Shown piece by piece: positions 1 through 13,400 of a stretch of DNA of 64,000 nt. Position 1 is the stretch's first letter. Every line of letters starts with the position of its first letter. Position numbers and translations under genes: made by a program. The notes under the pieces are model-generated. The model ran no database searches and was not told the origin of the DNA. It saw nothing but the letters and a program-made list of their open reading frames with translations. Source of the stretch: Pachyseris speciosa (lineage: Eukaryota; Cnidaria; Anthozoa; Scleractinia; Pachyseridae); NCBI GenBank assembly GCA_016490735.1, contig JAEMWC010000373.1, positions 190,001 through 254,000 on the forward strand. Reading direction: 5' to 3'.

Positions 1-40
1 GGCACGCGAAAGAGAAAGAACCTTTCTATTTATCTCTCCC

Positions 41-1423
41 CAGGGCTCAAAATAACGGCCGGTCAAGATGACGATTTGTCCGGACAAACTCTTAGTTTGC
101 CGGTCATTTTGACCGGGCATGTATATGACTTTCAGTCAAGTTTCCTTTTTTATATACCATTTCGAAAAAACTCTATATAATATAATTTGCATATAATATG
201 CAAATTTAATGGAAGTAGCGAGCAGTCAAATTAGTAGACTTCGTAGAATACAACGTTCTGCGGCTTTGTGAACGCCAAGTGTCCAGTCAGTGGCTTTAAC
301 TTGCTAAAATCGGCAAAATAGATCAGTTACAATGAATCTCACATCAATCAACAACTTCAAGACGTTGTTATGACGTAATGTCAGTTTCAATTGTCGGGGA
401 AAAGGTAACACTCGGAAGTGGTTTTATAAATATTAACATAGCAAAGGCTGTGTTCGTCGCCCGTGTTCGTTGTGTGCTTTAATATATCATCTGGGAGAAT
501 CATGCCTCTGAAATCTGTAGTGATAAGAATGGGAGTGACAGGGCTACTCAATTCCTATCCACCAGTAGTACCCAGCTTAGAGTTTGGCTCGAGCGAGTAC
601 AATGTACATCTTTGAGGGATCTGCCCCATTTTAAAAGGAAACAATTGGGGGATGAATGTTTCACTAAGCAGTGGTTGTTGTAGGATTAAATGCCACCTTT
701 GCACAAGTATTTGTTTAGATTAGGAATCGAAACGTTGGACAGTGTTGTGTGACGAAATGCAAGATTCTCTCATTTTCCCTGCATGTCTGTTGAAGTTTTT
801 GGGTATCCTTGCTCGATGCGATTTGCTTTCAAATGCGTTAAACCTCCGGCACACCCTTATTCAAAGGCCCGGCTGCTAAGCTTTTCAGTCAAATGAAACG
901 AACAAGATCGCGCGTTATGCGTACTCATACTTCGATAGTTACAAAGGTTTTTCCGTCAGCTTGAAAAAAGATCTCACAAAGAGGTAGAGAACTTTACATG
1001 GACACTTCGCGCACTTGGCTTATAAAAGCAGATTCATCTTTTTGCTATATGCCAAGAACAGGCAAAGGTTTCCCACTTGCAGTTGTTGGTCTGTAAGTGT
1101 TTGGTGTATGTAATACTTTTTTAGCAATACTTACAACCTAAATTGCATCTACAGACCTCCGCGCGTTCTTTGAGCAATTCCTAATTACACTCTATTGAGT
1201 TTTGATTGTTTTTAGACTGCTCGCCATCGAAAAAGAAGTACTGATACGTTTAGCGATAACAACTGTTACACTCTTGAGGGCCTTAGCGACGACTCTCTGA
1301 ATACATGTAAGCTAACGTGAAGTGTCAATATTTTGACCGGTCAACAACTAGATGTGACCGAGCTAAAATTTGTGTGGGCGGACAACATGACCGGCCACTG
1401 CACGAAAATTATTTTGAGCCCTG
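41..1423. mobile_element. non-autonomous DNA transposon with short inverted ends
   Basis: The left end reads CAGGGCTCAAAATAA and the right end is its reverse complement apart from slight decay, followed inward on both sides by GGCCGGTCA-type sequence. A 5-bp direct repeat CTCCC flanks the element (36-40 and 1424-1428). No transposase-like ORF lies inside, so it would need enzymes from elsewhere. The superfamily is not clear: hAT elements often begin CAG but make 8-bp duplications, and only 5 bp match here. Confidence 0.65.
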
Positions 1424-3837
1424 CTCCCAGTCTCCCCTCAGCAAATTCACTTCAGTGTACCGAATAGTTACTTTTGATTGAAAATCAATTGTATGGCTCA
1501 AGCATGGCGAAAAATTGTCCCTCACTTTTCACAATTGCACTCTTTTACCTGCGTACTAAAAGTGCTAAAAGCGTGTACCCAAAGTCGCAGTGTTGACTTA
1601 GCGAACCCGATTGTTCTCTGAACATGCCTCAATGGGCAAGATAGGCAAACAAAGGAACAAACAAACAGCTGAGAAGTGAAGCACAGCAAGAAGATTCCAA
1701 CCTTATTCCCTCAGATGGCAACTCACAAAGAGTTCGGAAATATACAGTGGCATTAAATTCTGACATTTGCTGTTTTCTATAGGCTCGTCTAAACGAAATG
1801 ATGTCACAGATTCGCTTACGGCAGAGCCAGGCTGGCGAGAGACTGGGACCGACAGATGGCAGATATGTAGTGGAAGGAGTTATGCAGGAACAACTGAAAC
1901 AAGTAAGAGACCCGTGACATTTACTGCGAGCAACTGGACTTTTTTCCTCATATCATTTGCGCGAGCTGACGGTAAAATTATGTAAATTGGAGAAGAGGAC
2001 GTGGAGGGATTGGGGGCGTTTCTCGCATCCCCTCTCATTAAAATTGGTTTGAAGTTTGGTTTGTTTGTTTAGTTGGGGACAAGTCAATCGTGACTAATAC
2101 GTGACATAATACTGTTGCGTTACCTGCGCAGTTTAGATGGGCATAAACAATTAGCGCGAACGTCCTTAAGACAGAGACAAACTTTTGGCGGAGGTGACCT
2201 GAGAACCAGTGCGCAGAAAAGTCTGGACCGAGTTCCGCTATACGTCACGGGCTCGGTAGGGCACGCGCGGTTTTCCCGCCAAAACTTTCCCAAAAGAATG
2301 CATATTCCGCACAAACGGGAATGCTATTCTATTTATTCCGAAAACAGAATAGGTGCCCAAAGAAACACTAACATCGTTTATTTACAAAAGACAAAAGACT
2401 ACTAAAATCGTGACGTCAATGACTCATCAGGTCAATACACGATCCATTAGACTCTGATGACAGTATTTCGAAATGTCGCCACTAACAGGGCTACTCATAC
2501 TTCACTTGCTTCTCTTAAAGCCCATCGATATAATTATTCTCAGTCTTAACTCACCTCTTGTTTTCATGTATGCTGATCTCTTTCTTAAGTTTTCTTTTAT
2601 TCGGAAAGGTTATTATCCCTATAAAACCCTAGGTTTTTCTCGTATGTATTGGTGATTTTTCTGGCCCTTGACCGCGCAAAGAGGTGGCACAATTAGCAAA
2701 CAATATTAAAGAAACTTTCCCATTGACGCTTACTACCCTTTGTAAGATGGCAAAAAAAAAAAAACACGCGGAAACACTTATTGCGAAAGTGAACATTAAT
2801 AAGCGTAGGCGTTAGCAGTTTGTTCAAAGTGTATTCAATCAGAATAGGTGAGGAGACAAAAATGAATCATTCTTATATCGCGATTCAGTCGCAGTTTACT
2901 GTAAAACGAATCAAATTGAACCTAACTTCCCTGGGTTTGAGAGTGGTCTGGTGCCGAATGTATCGATGTATTGGGAAGAAAAGACATGCTACGTCAGTTG
3001 ATGTTGGTGTGATGTTGTTGACGGCTGAGTTGCAATCATAATGACGCCATCAACAATAGACTAATATTATGCGTAATATGCCCAAAGCTAGCAACGTTGT
3101 GACTGTTTCTGTCATACATATTCTACAAGGGCCTGCGTACGGGAATCTGCTTACTATACTATTATTTTGGTGCAAAAAACAAAACACAAACCGGACTTGC
3201 GATTGGTCGTAACAAAAACTCTTGTGTTTTCTTGTTTGAAGGAGTACCTCGTGTAGACACGTTTCTTGATATCTTAGTTTTTCCCAATTAATACACTATC
3301 GTTAATTGCATATTGTTTCCTGCGGATTCTCAGAGTCTCTTTTTCTCGGTGAAAGGGTTCTATAATGCTGAAAGTGAAGTGTGTTTGCGATCACTTCTTT
3401 CCGATGTTAATCGGGTTCTCTTTTCACAGTACGAAATTAAGTAAATCGCTTTTCCTTTAGTATTACGAACATCACAGCCGATTTCGCGCGATAGGGCTGT
3501 GGTTAACCACATCATTGATTTGGTCGGGATGTTGTCTTTTCGGAGCTGAAATCCTGGGACATAACCGTGTCTGATCACGTTGTGCTTACGTTGCTTACGA
3601 AATTGTTGTAAGTACTATTTGTCAAAGAATTAAATGCCCTTGCTTCTCTGCCAATATCTCCCTTAAGCTTTTAACGGAATCCACTGAGTTTCTTACATCA
3701 AAAATATTATGCAAGAAAGATCGTTAGAAACTGCCATCTATCGTAAAAACACTATGTTGTTTCTGGGATAGCGTTAACTGTTTTCATCCCAGGTCGCAGC
3801 TGATGTTTTAGCTTGAACAAAAACATAAGCCAGATTT
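1424..3837. other. gene-free stretch
   Basis: Only short ORFs (60-97 codons) without recognisable domains, signal peptides or splice-linked continuation are seen. No convincing gene, RNA gene or transposon end was found. Confidence 0.5.
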
Positions 3838-4620
3838 TTGGCAGAGGTCTACTTTCAAAGAGCGTTCCTTCCTTCGTTAAAACTTAACAGAGATATTGAA
3901 AAATGATTGAAGTACGCCAGGATTTCTAAGACACTCTGTTGCCTCATATTTTTCTCTTCGGCGGCAAGGGCAAGCACAACGCTAACTTATTTTACCGATC
4001 GGTGATCAGGCGGAATGACGAAAGCTCTTTACGTTTGAGGGAGTAAATCTGTATTAGGTTAGAATTTATTCGTTATTCGTCTCTCGAAAAGAGACTGATT
4101 CAATATTTTATTCCTGTTTGACACTGCACAATACTCCTTTTTTTACGTTCCTGCTGCGTCAGCTCCCATAGTCTTCGAAAGCGTTAAAACAAGTAGTTTT
4201 GCTTCCAAGGATCCAGTGCGGATATAGCATTTCATGAGCTGACGCAGCAGGAACGTAAAAAAGGTGTATTGTGCAGTGTCAAACAGGAATAAAATATTGA
4301 ATCAGTCTCCTTTCGAGAGACGAATGACGAATAAATTCTAACCTAATAGAGATTTACTCCCTCAAACGTAAAGAGCTTTCGTCATTCCGCCTGATCACCG
4401 ATCGGTAAAATCAGTTAGCGTTGTGCTTGCCCTTGCCCCCGAAGAGAAAAATATGAGGCAACATAGTGTCTTAAAAATCCTGGTGTACTTCAATCATTTT
4501 TCAATATCTCTGTTAAGTTTTAGCGAAGGAAGGAACACTCTTTGAAAGCAGACCTCTGCCAACAAAACCTTGGAAACAAAACTACTTGTTTTAACGCTTT
4601 CGAAGACTATGGGAGTTGAC
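3838..4620. repeat. interleaved inverted repeat (A-B-A'-B')
   Basis: Arm A (3838-4165) is repeated in inverse orientation as A' (4236-4562), about 328 bp with a few mismatches. Segment B (4158-4210), lying in the loop of that hairpin, is itself repeated inversely as B' (4568-4620), just outside A'. The order A-B-A'-B' is unlike a simple foldback, where B' would lie inside. A and A' include a perfect palindrome around CCGATCGG. No coding capacity is seen. Confidence 0.85.
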
Positions 4621-7600
4621 ACAAGTTTTCCGTTCAAAAGCTATGAATGTAATTATGGCTAATTGAAATCCACAGCCTCTGAAAAATTTTCAAAAGAATA
4701 ATACGTTGCGACTTATGAGTTTTGAATTTTTTTTTCACCGGATACTCAATTAGTCCTTGTCACATGATCAGAATTACTTACAATTTCTGGTTCGCAAATA
4801 CAATTTATAAACCATTAATATTTTTGAGAGTAATTTGCGTGTCATGACGTCGGTATCAGGTTCTACGCTTCGTGCATTGTATTGAAAGAAATGCATAGTG
4901 ATGAGCCAGAGGTGTCGAACTAAGTTGTGAATATACAGCTGTTTTTTGTTGCAGCATCTTGAGCGACAGCAAGTGGGTCTGATGCATCTGATAGGAATTA
5001 TCAAGGAAGACCTGCAAGACCTGGCCACTATAGAGCGCGGGCTCACGGAACTGCCCTCCAGTAGGACCTGAGCAAAACAGCAATAATAGAGCATGAAGTC
5101 ACCAAAGTTTCAGGAAGATATAGCTCATTCATAATTCAACATTGGCAAATGATAAAGACGCAAGCACCAAACTGTGAATACACAAGTCGCTGTCCAGCGG
5201 GAAGTTCCTTATCAGAGCAATTTATCTATGAAAAGCACTAAGCAATACAGCCATTTTCCATTACTGTTTTACTATTTTGTACCCATATTCGGACAGGACA
5301 CACAGACAGAGCGTGGGAAAGTCTTTGGGCTTTTTCGGACCGCCTGCTGTCATTTGAAGAGTAATTATCCTGTAAGAGTGAAATTTGATACTGTGTTGGA
5401 CGCGATAATAATGGCGTTACATGACGTCACAAAGAGCTGGGAAAGTCCTTCGTCTTGGCTTTTTTAGTTTTTCCATGACGTCAAAAACCGTCTAATAGAC
5501 TACTAAGTAACCACTTTAAAAGTTAATGGATGAAAGTTAAATTTCAAACAGGAAATTCGAAATTCTGATAACGGTGCCTTTCCTAAAATAGCGTTGGAAA
5601 CATAAAAGTCCCTTAAGCAATATCATCATACCTCGCTTTCGCAATTGAAGCCACAAAAACTGATATTTCTTCCTTAAATGAATTGAAGTTATTTTTAAAA
5701 CCGCTTGTAGGCAGTGTGGGTGGTATCACCATAACAATGCTATAAAGGATCCGCTCGTGGTGAACTGATCATTCAAGATGAGCTCGGTCAGTTTAGCGTG
5801 CTCTTTGCTACCAGCCATACTGCTGACCAAGCCTGTTTAGAACGAAAGCATATCAAAAATTGCCTTTGTTTCGACAGGAAGTGTTTTTGTGAGTGTAAGA
5901 CTTTGGTAACATTTCCGTGCAATTTTAACCGTCTGTTCTTGTCATTGACCCTTTTTGACATTACACAAATAAGGCGATCAAGCACTTTAATGTGTTAAGC
6001 GAATTTTGTGTTTGGTTCCCCGATTCTCGTCTTCAGCCTGAAGGTAGTATTGCATAGCGAATCTATTATGTTTTTAGGGACTTTCGAAATTCATTTCGGT
6101 GTCTTGCCAGTCGTAGTCATTCAGTATACCTTATCGCTGTCGATTACGATCAGTGCATAAATTTTTCAAATTAAGACAAATAAATGGCTTTCACCCTCGT
6201 TTTCCTTCACAGTTTTCTCCTAAAAAAGTGATTATCTTTACACATCCTTAAAAAGGAAAAGGAATTTCAAACATTTGATACAATTGTTGCTTGGCCTGCC
6301 GGAGCTGAATGATGTAGTGATTAGATCAATCAGGTATTTAAAGTGCTATCGATCCTATGCATGATTGCTCAAAAGAATAACGAGTCTTTATTCTGAGAGG
6401 CTTTTAATCGAAATTTTGTGCTGTGTTTTTCGAGCTTCATTTGTTTAGATTATCGTCCCCGTGAACGTAAAATATTTCACAACGTTGAAGAACTTACTTC
6501 ACAACTGAGGTTTGGACACTGCGTGATGAAGAAATCATAGTCGCTTTTGACTTTGTCGTGTGTACCGGCCCGACATTGATCCCCTACTGCAGTCACAGTG
6601 GTTATATAATCTACAGGTTTAACTATAGTTTCAGTATATACCCGGAGGGAATAATCTGTGCTATCTTCAAACGTTTAGATTTTCATGGACAATGTCAAAA
6701 AGACATTTCCTTGTGTAAACATTTAAGATTTGCCCATTTTGTCAATTCCTGTGTTATACTAATAAACTATTACACTATCCCTTCCCGCCTTCATTGCATA
6801 AAAGATATTATTTTCGCCGAGCATCACCTTCGAAACCATTGTTCCTAAACTAGGAAATTGACTTTCTTAACCCAGGTACCTCTTATTCCAGAATTCTCTT
6901 TATGCCCTGTCACAATATTTGTTGAAGTGGCCAATAAGATGTGACAGGACATTTAGTGTGGGCAGCATCAAGCATCCATATCTAAGTTAACAGTTTGCCC
7001 TTCACTTTCAAGTGTGACTGTTTCAAACATTGCCTAAATTCCGTCACCGAAACGTGTGCTTTGCTAAAACTAACGAAAACCAACATCACCAAAGTGCTAA
7101 AAAGGAAAATTAAGGAACACGAGAAGGAATTTACAGTCGTCATTGTACGTGATTGCGGAACATCTTGTGCCCGCAACTACTTTTATTGAACTCGTGTTTA
7201 CAGGAGCGTGATATAACAAGTCTGAGTTTCATGCAAATTTCTCAAGAAATAGACGGCGGCTTCTAACCTGACCGGAAATAAATAAAATTGTCTTGGAACA
7301 ACAGTACCCGCTCAATGCTTATTTGTTGCTCATAATAGGTTGAACTGTTCCATATTTAGCCTATAAACTTCTAACCCCCATAAACTCTATAAGTATTAAT
7401 CTGTTCTTCGCAATCCAAGACTAAGTTTAAACACAAATCTAAGCGCACCGTTAGCAAGTGTGATTTATTAATGTCACTATTCTTGTGTTTAATTCGTGAT
7501 TACACTTAGTGCATTCAATTTAAGTTCACTCTGTGTTCTTGCCACTGCCATTCTGTGTCGAGACAGACAACAGTCTCTAAGTCTCTACTAAATTTGTTCA

Positions 7601-7719
7601 CTATCTTCCAATATTGTATTAGGGTGCTAAACACCATTTATCAATATAAATACGTTCTTTGACTCTTAATTTGTACTCTATGTTTCCATTATTTACTGAA
7701 TAGGTTCAATCCATATGTT
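4621..7719. other. gene-free stretch downstream of the BMP-type gene
   Basis: AT-rich DNA with short ORFs only (61-106 codons). The part next to 7720 probably contains the 3' untranslated region of the minus-strand BMP-type gene, but no decisive polyadenylation signal was identified. Confidence 0.4.
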
Positions 7720-8957
7720 TCAGCGACAGCCGCATGCAGACGCCACCATGCCAGAGTATTCTCTCAGCACAATACTGCCATCGAGTTCGAAATACATAAT
7801 GCTCATTGAATGCAAACTTGTCGGTACGCAACAAGCTGCTGGAATGTTTTTATTATAGCGATGATGAAGGAGGCTTTGTATGATGGCATGGTTAGTTGGA
7901 TTGAAGGCCTTGTCGATGATTTCTGGACATGTACCCATGCAGTAGAAGGCGCTGAATCCGCGGGGCGCTATAATCCATTTGTCCCACTTTAAATCACGAA
8001 ACTTCACAAACAATTTTCGTCTCGCACATCTCTCGTCTTCCACTGATCTTCGTCTTCTTGTAGATGTAAATAGATTGTCGTCGTCTTTCGCTTTCCATCT
8101 CACCTCTTGCTCGCGCGTGTTTCGCGTTTTGTTGGGAATCTCGTTGACAGTTTTGAGTGATCTGTGACTGCCTTTCCCGTTACTGTCACCGTAAAGAATC
8201 AAGATGGGCTCTTTCCTTCCACCCGCTGCAATGTAGAAATCTGACTGTGGAACTCCTACCCCTGTCACTGTTATCCACAGGCCGAAATTCCGCGAAGGCA
8301 AAGAACTCCAAAACGCCACAGCTGATGTCACGTTTAACACGATCCAGCCACCAACTCGACGACATTTGACGAGTTTCGTGTCGATTACAGTTAGCTTTCT
8401 CTTCCAGCTATTGCTACCGTGCACTGCTCTGCGGTTCAAACGACTCACTGTGACCTTAAAAAAACCAGTAGTACTCTCAAGCTTGGAACGTCTTTTAAAT
8501 ATCCTTAGCTCTGCTTTCTGGATATCTTCCTTCCCTTGAAGTGCAGATAAATTGAAGAAGAAATGGCGCTCGTCGACGCTTAATCTTGCGTCTGCAAAGA
8601 TAATAAAACATAATGTTAACCATGCAAATCGTGATAATATTTACGTACCGGAATAATACACTCGGGTACTTCACTGTTGTAACAAGAAAGTCAGATGTAC
8701 ATACCTCGAAAGAAAGTTCGTATTGTCTTTCCTGGAGCTGACTTGCCGTCCTTAGTAAACCCTGTGGTGTGAGCTTGCTCCTTGTACAGGTCCATGACAT
8801 ATTTAGGCACTTGAGACCTGCTTCGTGACACGCTTGGCTTTTCTTTGATTTCCAGCAGGTTGAGCAAATCATTTTGGAGATGGTTGAACTCGGCTCCGCT
8901 TTGAAGCGATACTGTCGCGAAGCACACTAAAACTAAAATAAAGTTCAAATAATTCAT
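7720..8957 (-). CDS. BMP/GDF-type TGF-beta ligand precursor, two exons
   Basis: Secreted growth-factor precursor of the TGF-beta superfamily. Exon 1 (8957-8705) begins with an ATG and a hydrophobic signal peptide of about 20 residues. The intron (8704-8592, 113 bp) starts GTATGT and ends TTTGCAG. Exon 2 (8591-7720) completes the reading frame in phase 1, giving 374 residues. The exon 2 start carries a propeptide segment (FNLSALQGKED). A furin-type RRRR site lies at about residues 263-266. The roughly 108-residue mature domain has seven cysteines in the BMP pattern: one early Cys, CMGTC, the paired CC, and terminal CGC. The NPTNHAIIQSLLH and YFELDGSIVLREY segments also fit. It lacks the two extra N-terminal cysteines of TGF-beta/activin types. 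Assignment to a BMP subgroup is not possible by eye. No lesions are seen, so it is probably a functional host gene. Confidence 0.93.
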
Positions 8958-9076
8958 TTGGTGGCTCTGCGGGACTTCCTGGGATCAGTTGAGTTTTCTC
9001 ATGTGCTATTCGTTTGTTCGGTGTCCTTGCTGAATGTTACACTGATTACTGAAGTAGCCGAATGCTTCATTGGTGA

Positions 9077-9083
9077 TTTTATA
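9077..9083 (-). promoter_or_regulatory. TATA-like box upstream of the BMP-type gene
   Basis: On the minus strand this reads TATAAAA, about 120 bases upstream of the BMP-type start codon at 8957. That leaves a 5' leader of roughly 90 bases, a normal distance for a core promoter. It is inferred from position and sequence only. Confidence 0.4.
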
Positions 9084-9089
9084 GCCGCC

Positions 9090-11567
9090 CACTATATTGT
9101 TCATGTGCACGCCCGACATTCAGTAGCAGTGCAACCAGCCACGCCGGAATTATTCCCAGTAACTCGCATCAAAATAACAGTCTACTGATATTCACTAAAT
9201 GTGAAGGAAAAAGCTGATATTTGTTTAATTCTAGCAAACTGAACGGCACAAATAAAAAACCTTTTAATGCGCATATATGGTATTGAGATTCTTATCGAGT
9301 ACTGTGCTCAGTAAAGCGATGAAAATTGTGGTCACACTTCGGTTGAGAGCTGACTTTAGAAAATAATTGTAAATGCTGATTTCTAAGGCAACGGTCATTT
9401 TGCGGCTGAATTAAGGGCTAAAATAGCCAAATGCACTTCAGATGACTGTCGTTTGGAAGTTGCCTTAATTAAACACAACCAAGAGGTAAACTCAAATAAA
9501 TTGGTTTGTAAAAACTTAGAGCTTCTTGGTAATCCGCAGGCTGTACATTCTGTGGTCCCGTTATTGAACAAATTATTCATTGGCTGTTGTGAGAAGTGTG
9601 ATTTGATGGTGGCCAAAAACAAAAGAACAAGGCGGACAACAAATGTGATAGAAAACGATGCTTAAACTATTTTTGTGGCGAAATGGCCCGTGAACCCCAT
9701 CTATGACAAAATGGAAAATAGTGACGACACGAAACACTGAGTCACTATATCTTCTTGTGGTGTGACAGCAAGTTGCTAGCTCAAGGCACGTCATAAGCAT
9801 TTGGTTGCCTGTATAATGATATTTTAGCCTCCTATAGATTCCAGTTCAGAATTTACAGCTAGACACACCTAGATGAACAAGAATCCTCGACAAATAACTC
9901 GTTTTCCATCCTTTTGTTGACACAGAAAAGAGCAAAAGCAGTATTGAAAAAAACCTATCAGAGCGTGGCCAATACTACGCAAAACCAGTTGAGTTGTTAT
10001 TGTTCACTTTTTTGTTCCTTGAATTAAGGGAATCCCTTGTAGGTTGACTCAGTGTTCAACAGAAAACAACTTTGTTGTCAAGCAAATTTCAGATTAGATG
10101 ATTACTGTAAATACAATGTTCCTCAACATAGGAAAAAAAGGCGTCACTTATATTATAACAGGGCCAGAAGGTTTGAAGTTGCCTGTTTATATTCCTTGAC
10201 ATGCAAATAGCAATTTTAATTTCTATTTTTAGTTTTGCTTGTTTCACGCGCGTCCTTCCTTCCGCTGAATAGAGAAGTGAGGGGTATAAACGTAACAACC
10301 TTTCCTTCTTCCGGGGAGGACAGAGCAAAATTATTTTAGGGTAGAACAATTCTATTGTTTCAAATATTTTCGTTACAGAAGTCTCAAACTCATACTTAAA
10401 GACGGTTTAATTATGTTTAATTTATACAGGTAGCTATCAATACAGTCTGCTTGTGAAAATGATAAAAATCAACAGCATATGTTCTTTACTGTTCCTTGTA
10501 TGGTAAGGGGCAAATTGCTGTTTATAGTTTGTTTTGTTGCAATACATGTGGTAACTTGGCAACCGAGGTAGGCATTCCAAGCAGACGCCAAGCCTAACGT
10601 CGTCATTCGGCTGATTTTAATATACTGACTTAACTGACGAGAGCTATAATATCACATGAAATCATCCAGATTCTTTTGCCCTAAAAAATCCATACCGACT
10701 CCGCGCAAAGAAAGTTCGAATGCGGTAAAATTACTGTTGGCGAACAAATATTAAAAAAAAAAATAATGAAATAAAAATGAAAATGCGTCAATGGGAAAAC
10801 TCGATTTGAGGTTCCGAGCGCCCGGGGAGTACGCGAAGAAAAAACAAACCGAAGGAAACTCTGGCTTGTAAGGGTTGGAGAAGTGTCTTCAGTTGGTGTG
10901 GAAAGTACTTTCTTTTTTTGTGTGTGACGATTCTGTTGATTCGGAGACAAAGGACGGTCCAAAGTGAGTTTTTAACAAATGCTTCAGATCTTCTGAGGGC
11001 CTTTGAGAACATAATACGCTTATACCTGAAGTATCCAAATATGCACTTTTAGTTCCCGTGAAATGTTTCCTAACCGCCCTCTTAATTCGTGGGTGTGCGT
11101 TGGCGACAAACCCCAAAGCGTTGCCCTCAAGGCAGAGGTGCATATGTTTAGTTAACACTGAACATGTTTTATCAGTGAAATGCCATGGCTTCGATTCCCT
11201 TCAGGGGTTCAGCCGGGACTGTTTTGTTTGGTATTCCCTCATGCTGGCTCATAACATGATCAGCACTCATAACATGATCAGCATTACATTTTCAGCATGA
11301 CAATGGAGTAAATGCCTCAAACGCAAGTACCAGGATTTTGTTAATCGGGATTCTAGTTTATCTTGTTCAGAAATTTTTATTTTTCAAATTAAAGTTTGAG
11401 AACTACAGAAGCCAAAACATGGGAAAATAAGTTACAGGAAGCCATAGTCGCCTACGAACGCAAGCCACTAAAAGAATTCACTATGATTGTCCGGTCAGAC
11501 GGTTTTCATTTTTCGATTCAACATCGTTCAACAATCTTTATAACATAACTAAAGAAAAGCGCGCGCT
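9090..11567. other. gene-free stretch
   Basis: Short unrelated ORFs (64-93 codons) and AT-rich sequence. The region just upstream of 9090 may hold distal regulatory DNA of the BMP-type gene, but nothing specific was recognised. Confidence 0.4.
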
Positions 11568-11568
11568 C

Positions 11569-11651
<83 letters not shown>
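11568..11651. repeat. (TAA)n microsatellite, tail of a SINE
   Basis: About 28 nearly perfect TAA/ATT triplets. It directly adjoins the 3' end of the minus-strand SINE at 11652-11940 and is probably its expanded tail. Confidence 0.9.
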
Positions 11652-11653
<2 letters not shown>

Positions 11654-11940
11654 CTTTATTTACCCTTGGTAGTATTTATAGCACAAAGGCTAGTGGGGCC
11701 GACCAAATACAGAAACAAATAAAGTCAAATTAAATCAACTCAACTCAAATCAAATGAAATCAAATAAAATGTTGGTTTTTGGGGAGAGGGGAAAACCGGA
11801 GTACCCGGAGAAAAACCTCTCGGAGCTGAGTAGAGAACCAACAAACTCAGCCCACTTATGACACCGAGTCGGGGAATCGAACCCGGGCCACATTGGTGGA
11901 AGGCGAGCGCTCTCACCACTACGCCAACCCTGCTCCCCCC
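11652..11940 (-). mobile_element. tRNA-derived SINE
   Basis: Read on the minus strand, the head contains a tRNA-like A box (GGCGTAGTGGTGAGAGC) and B box (GGTTCGATTCC), the internal promoter of RNA polymerase III. A tRNA-unrelated body ends in GGGTAAATAAAGGTTATT followed by (ATT)n. The same 3' end type (TTTATTTA next to an AAT microsatellite) recurs at about 57.8 kb. No clear target duplication was found. Confidence 0.8.
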
Positions 11941-12224
11941 CCTGATTGGTCAATCATTTACTATTTGCCCATGGATGAACGCTGCTGATGATAGCTGACG
12001 TGTGCGCTAATGTTTATATGCTAAAATTTCGCTGTTTTGGGCGATATTTTACAAAACTTCTATCGTTTCAGTAGTCATAGTGTCTACCGAAGTATTAAGC
12101 CGTTGCAATTTCTGTGAAAGACGTTTCGCGCACTTGTTTCTCTTGGTCATGTAAGACTACATGAACATTTCAGTGCAATAAAATGGGACTTTGCTTTCTC
12201 TACGATGTTTATTATATGTTATAA

Positions 12225-12412
12225 AACAAATGGTAAACGTATCAGCGTGCACTATTGAGTTATGGATGCACTTGGGAGGTATGCTAAGCACTCAAGAAGC
12301 AAGAGTCGCTCTCGGCTACGCCTCGAGCGACTCTTACGCTTCTCTCGTGCTTAGCAACCACCCGCGTGCATCCATAACTCAATAGTGCATGCTAATCCGT
12401 TTACCATTTGTT
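12225..12412. repeat. 188-bp foldback palindrome (MITE-like)
   Basis: The arms match over about 85 bp with few mismatches and close around a centre reading CTCGGCTACGCCTCGAG. There is no coding capacity. The centre resembles that of the larger palindrome at 24974-25162, suggesting one foldback family. Confidence 0.85.
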
Positions 12413-13396
12413 AATGAAGCCGATGAGCTTTTACTGCGGCGTTGGTTGGAACCTACAATTGTTGGTATAGGGATGCAGTCGGTTTGGTGCTTATAGTCGT
12501 TCCACTAACTACAGTATGCTGCTCAGGTTCCGGCCACTCAAGTTTACAATCGCCATATATCTATTGTTGAAGGGTAGAAGTCTGGTTTTGCTCTTAGAAG
12601 AAGATTAATTATGTGAAGGTCAGGAGTTTTGGGCCAACTATAGTAAAAACCCGCGATAAGGACCTAGATTTTTCAAATTTAGCCTAAAAAGGTTCTCATA
12701 TGTTTGGCGTCTACTGAGAATGTAGGCGATATAGGTTCTTAAATAGTTTGTTATTTTCACAAGAGAAAAGAGTGATTGTTACTGGTCCAACAGCCAGCTC
12801 AATACGGGTGTGGTCTCCTCCTTATGCATACTGTACACTTTCAACGACAATAAGTCTCTTATCACCATAATGCTATATCAAAGACCGCTCACACTTTAAT
12901 CATTAAGTCACTTCTGCAGTAAAAATGTTTATGGTAGAGTCAAAGCGCTACATTCTTTCTCTGGAACCGACTACCACAAAATACTACAGTTCATTGACCA
13001 AGCTGACAAACACCATCCATTCATCAAATTAATACGATATAGATATAATTACGTCTGATAAGCTATAACCTGAGTAAATACAAACCCTGTTCTAGGTCCT
13101 CTCATATATTTCAAGGTGTACATACCCAATATAATGCAATAACTGAAAACGGCTGTTTATTATATTTTGTATTGTTCCATTTCCCAGGTAAGACTGGACC
13201 AGTTTACTTGTGATATCATCAAAATGTTAACTAAGGGCAGTGCGAGGCTCCCCTTGCAACATTTTCTACACACCCATGAAACAAATCTTACAGGAAATTT
13301 CAAGCCAATATGGACATCACTATGAAATATAATGACGTTCGTGGCGGTTTTCATTAGTGCGAAAAGATCGGTCAATAAAGATAATGAATAACCAGT
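12413..13396. other. gene-free stretch
   Basis: No ORF with a recognisable domain and no repeat boundary was identified. Confidence 0.4.
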
Positions 13397-13400
13397 TTAA

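Noticed and set aside
8495..8872. 125-codon minus-strand ORF across the BMP-type intron
   Set aside because: It reads through the intron in a different frame from both exons; the splice sites and phase support the two-exon gene instead.
11568..11651. Possible matrix-attachment or origin signal
   Set aside because: A pure trinucleotide tract adjoining a SINE 3' end is adequately explained as a SINE tail microsatellite.
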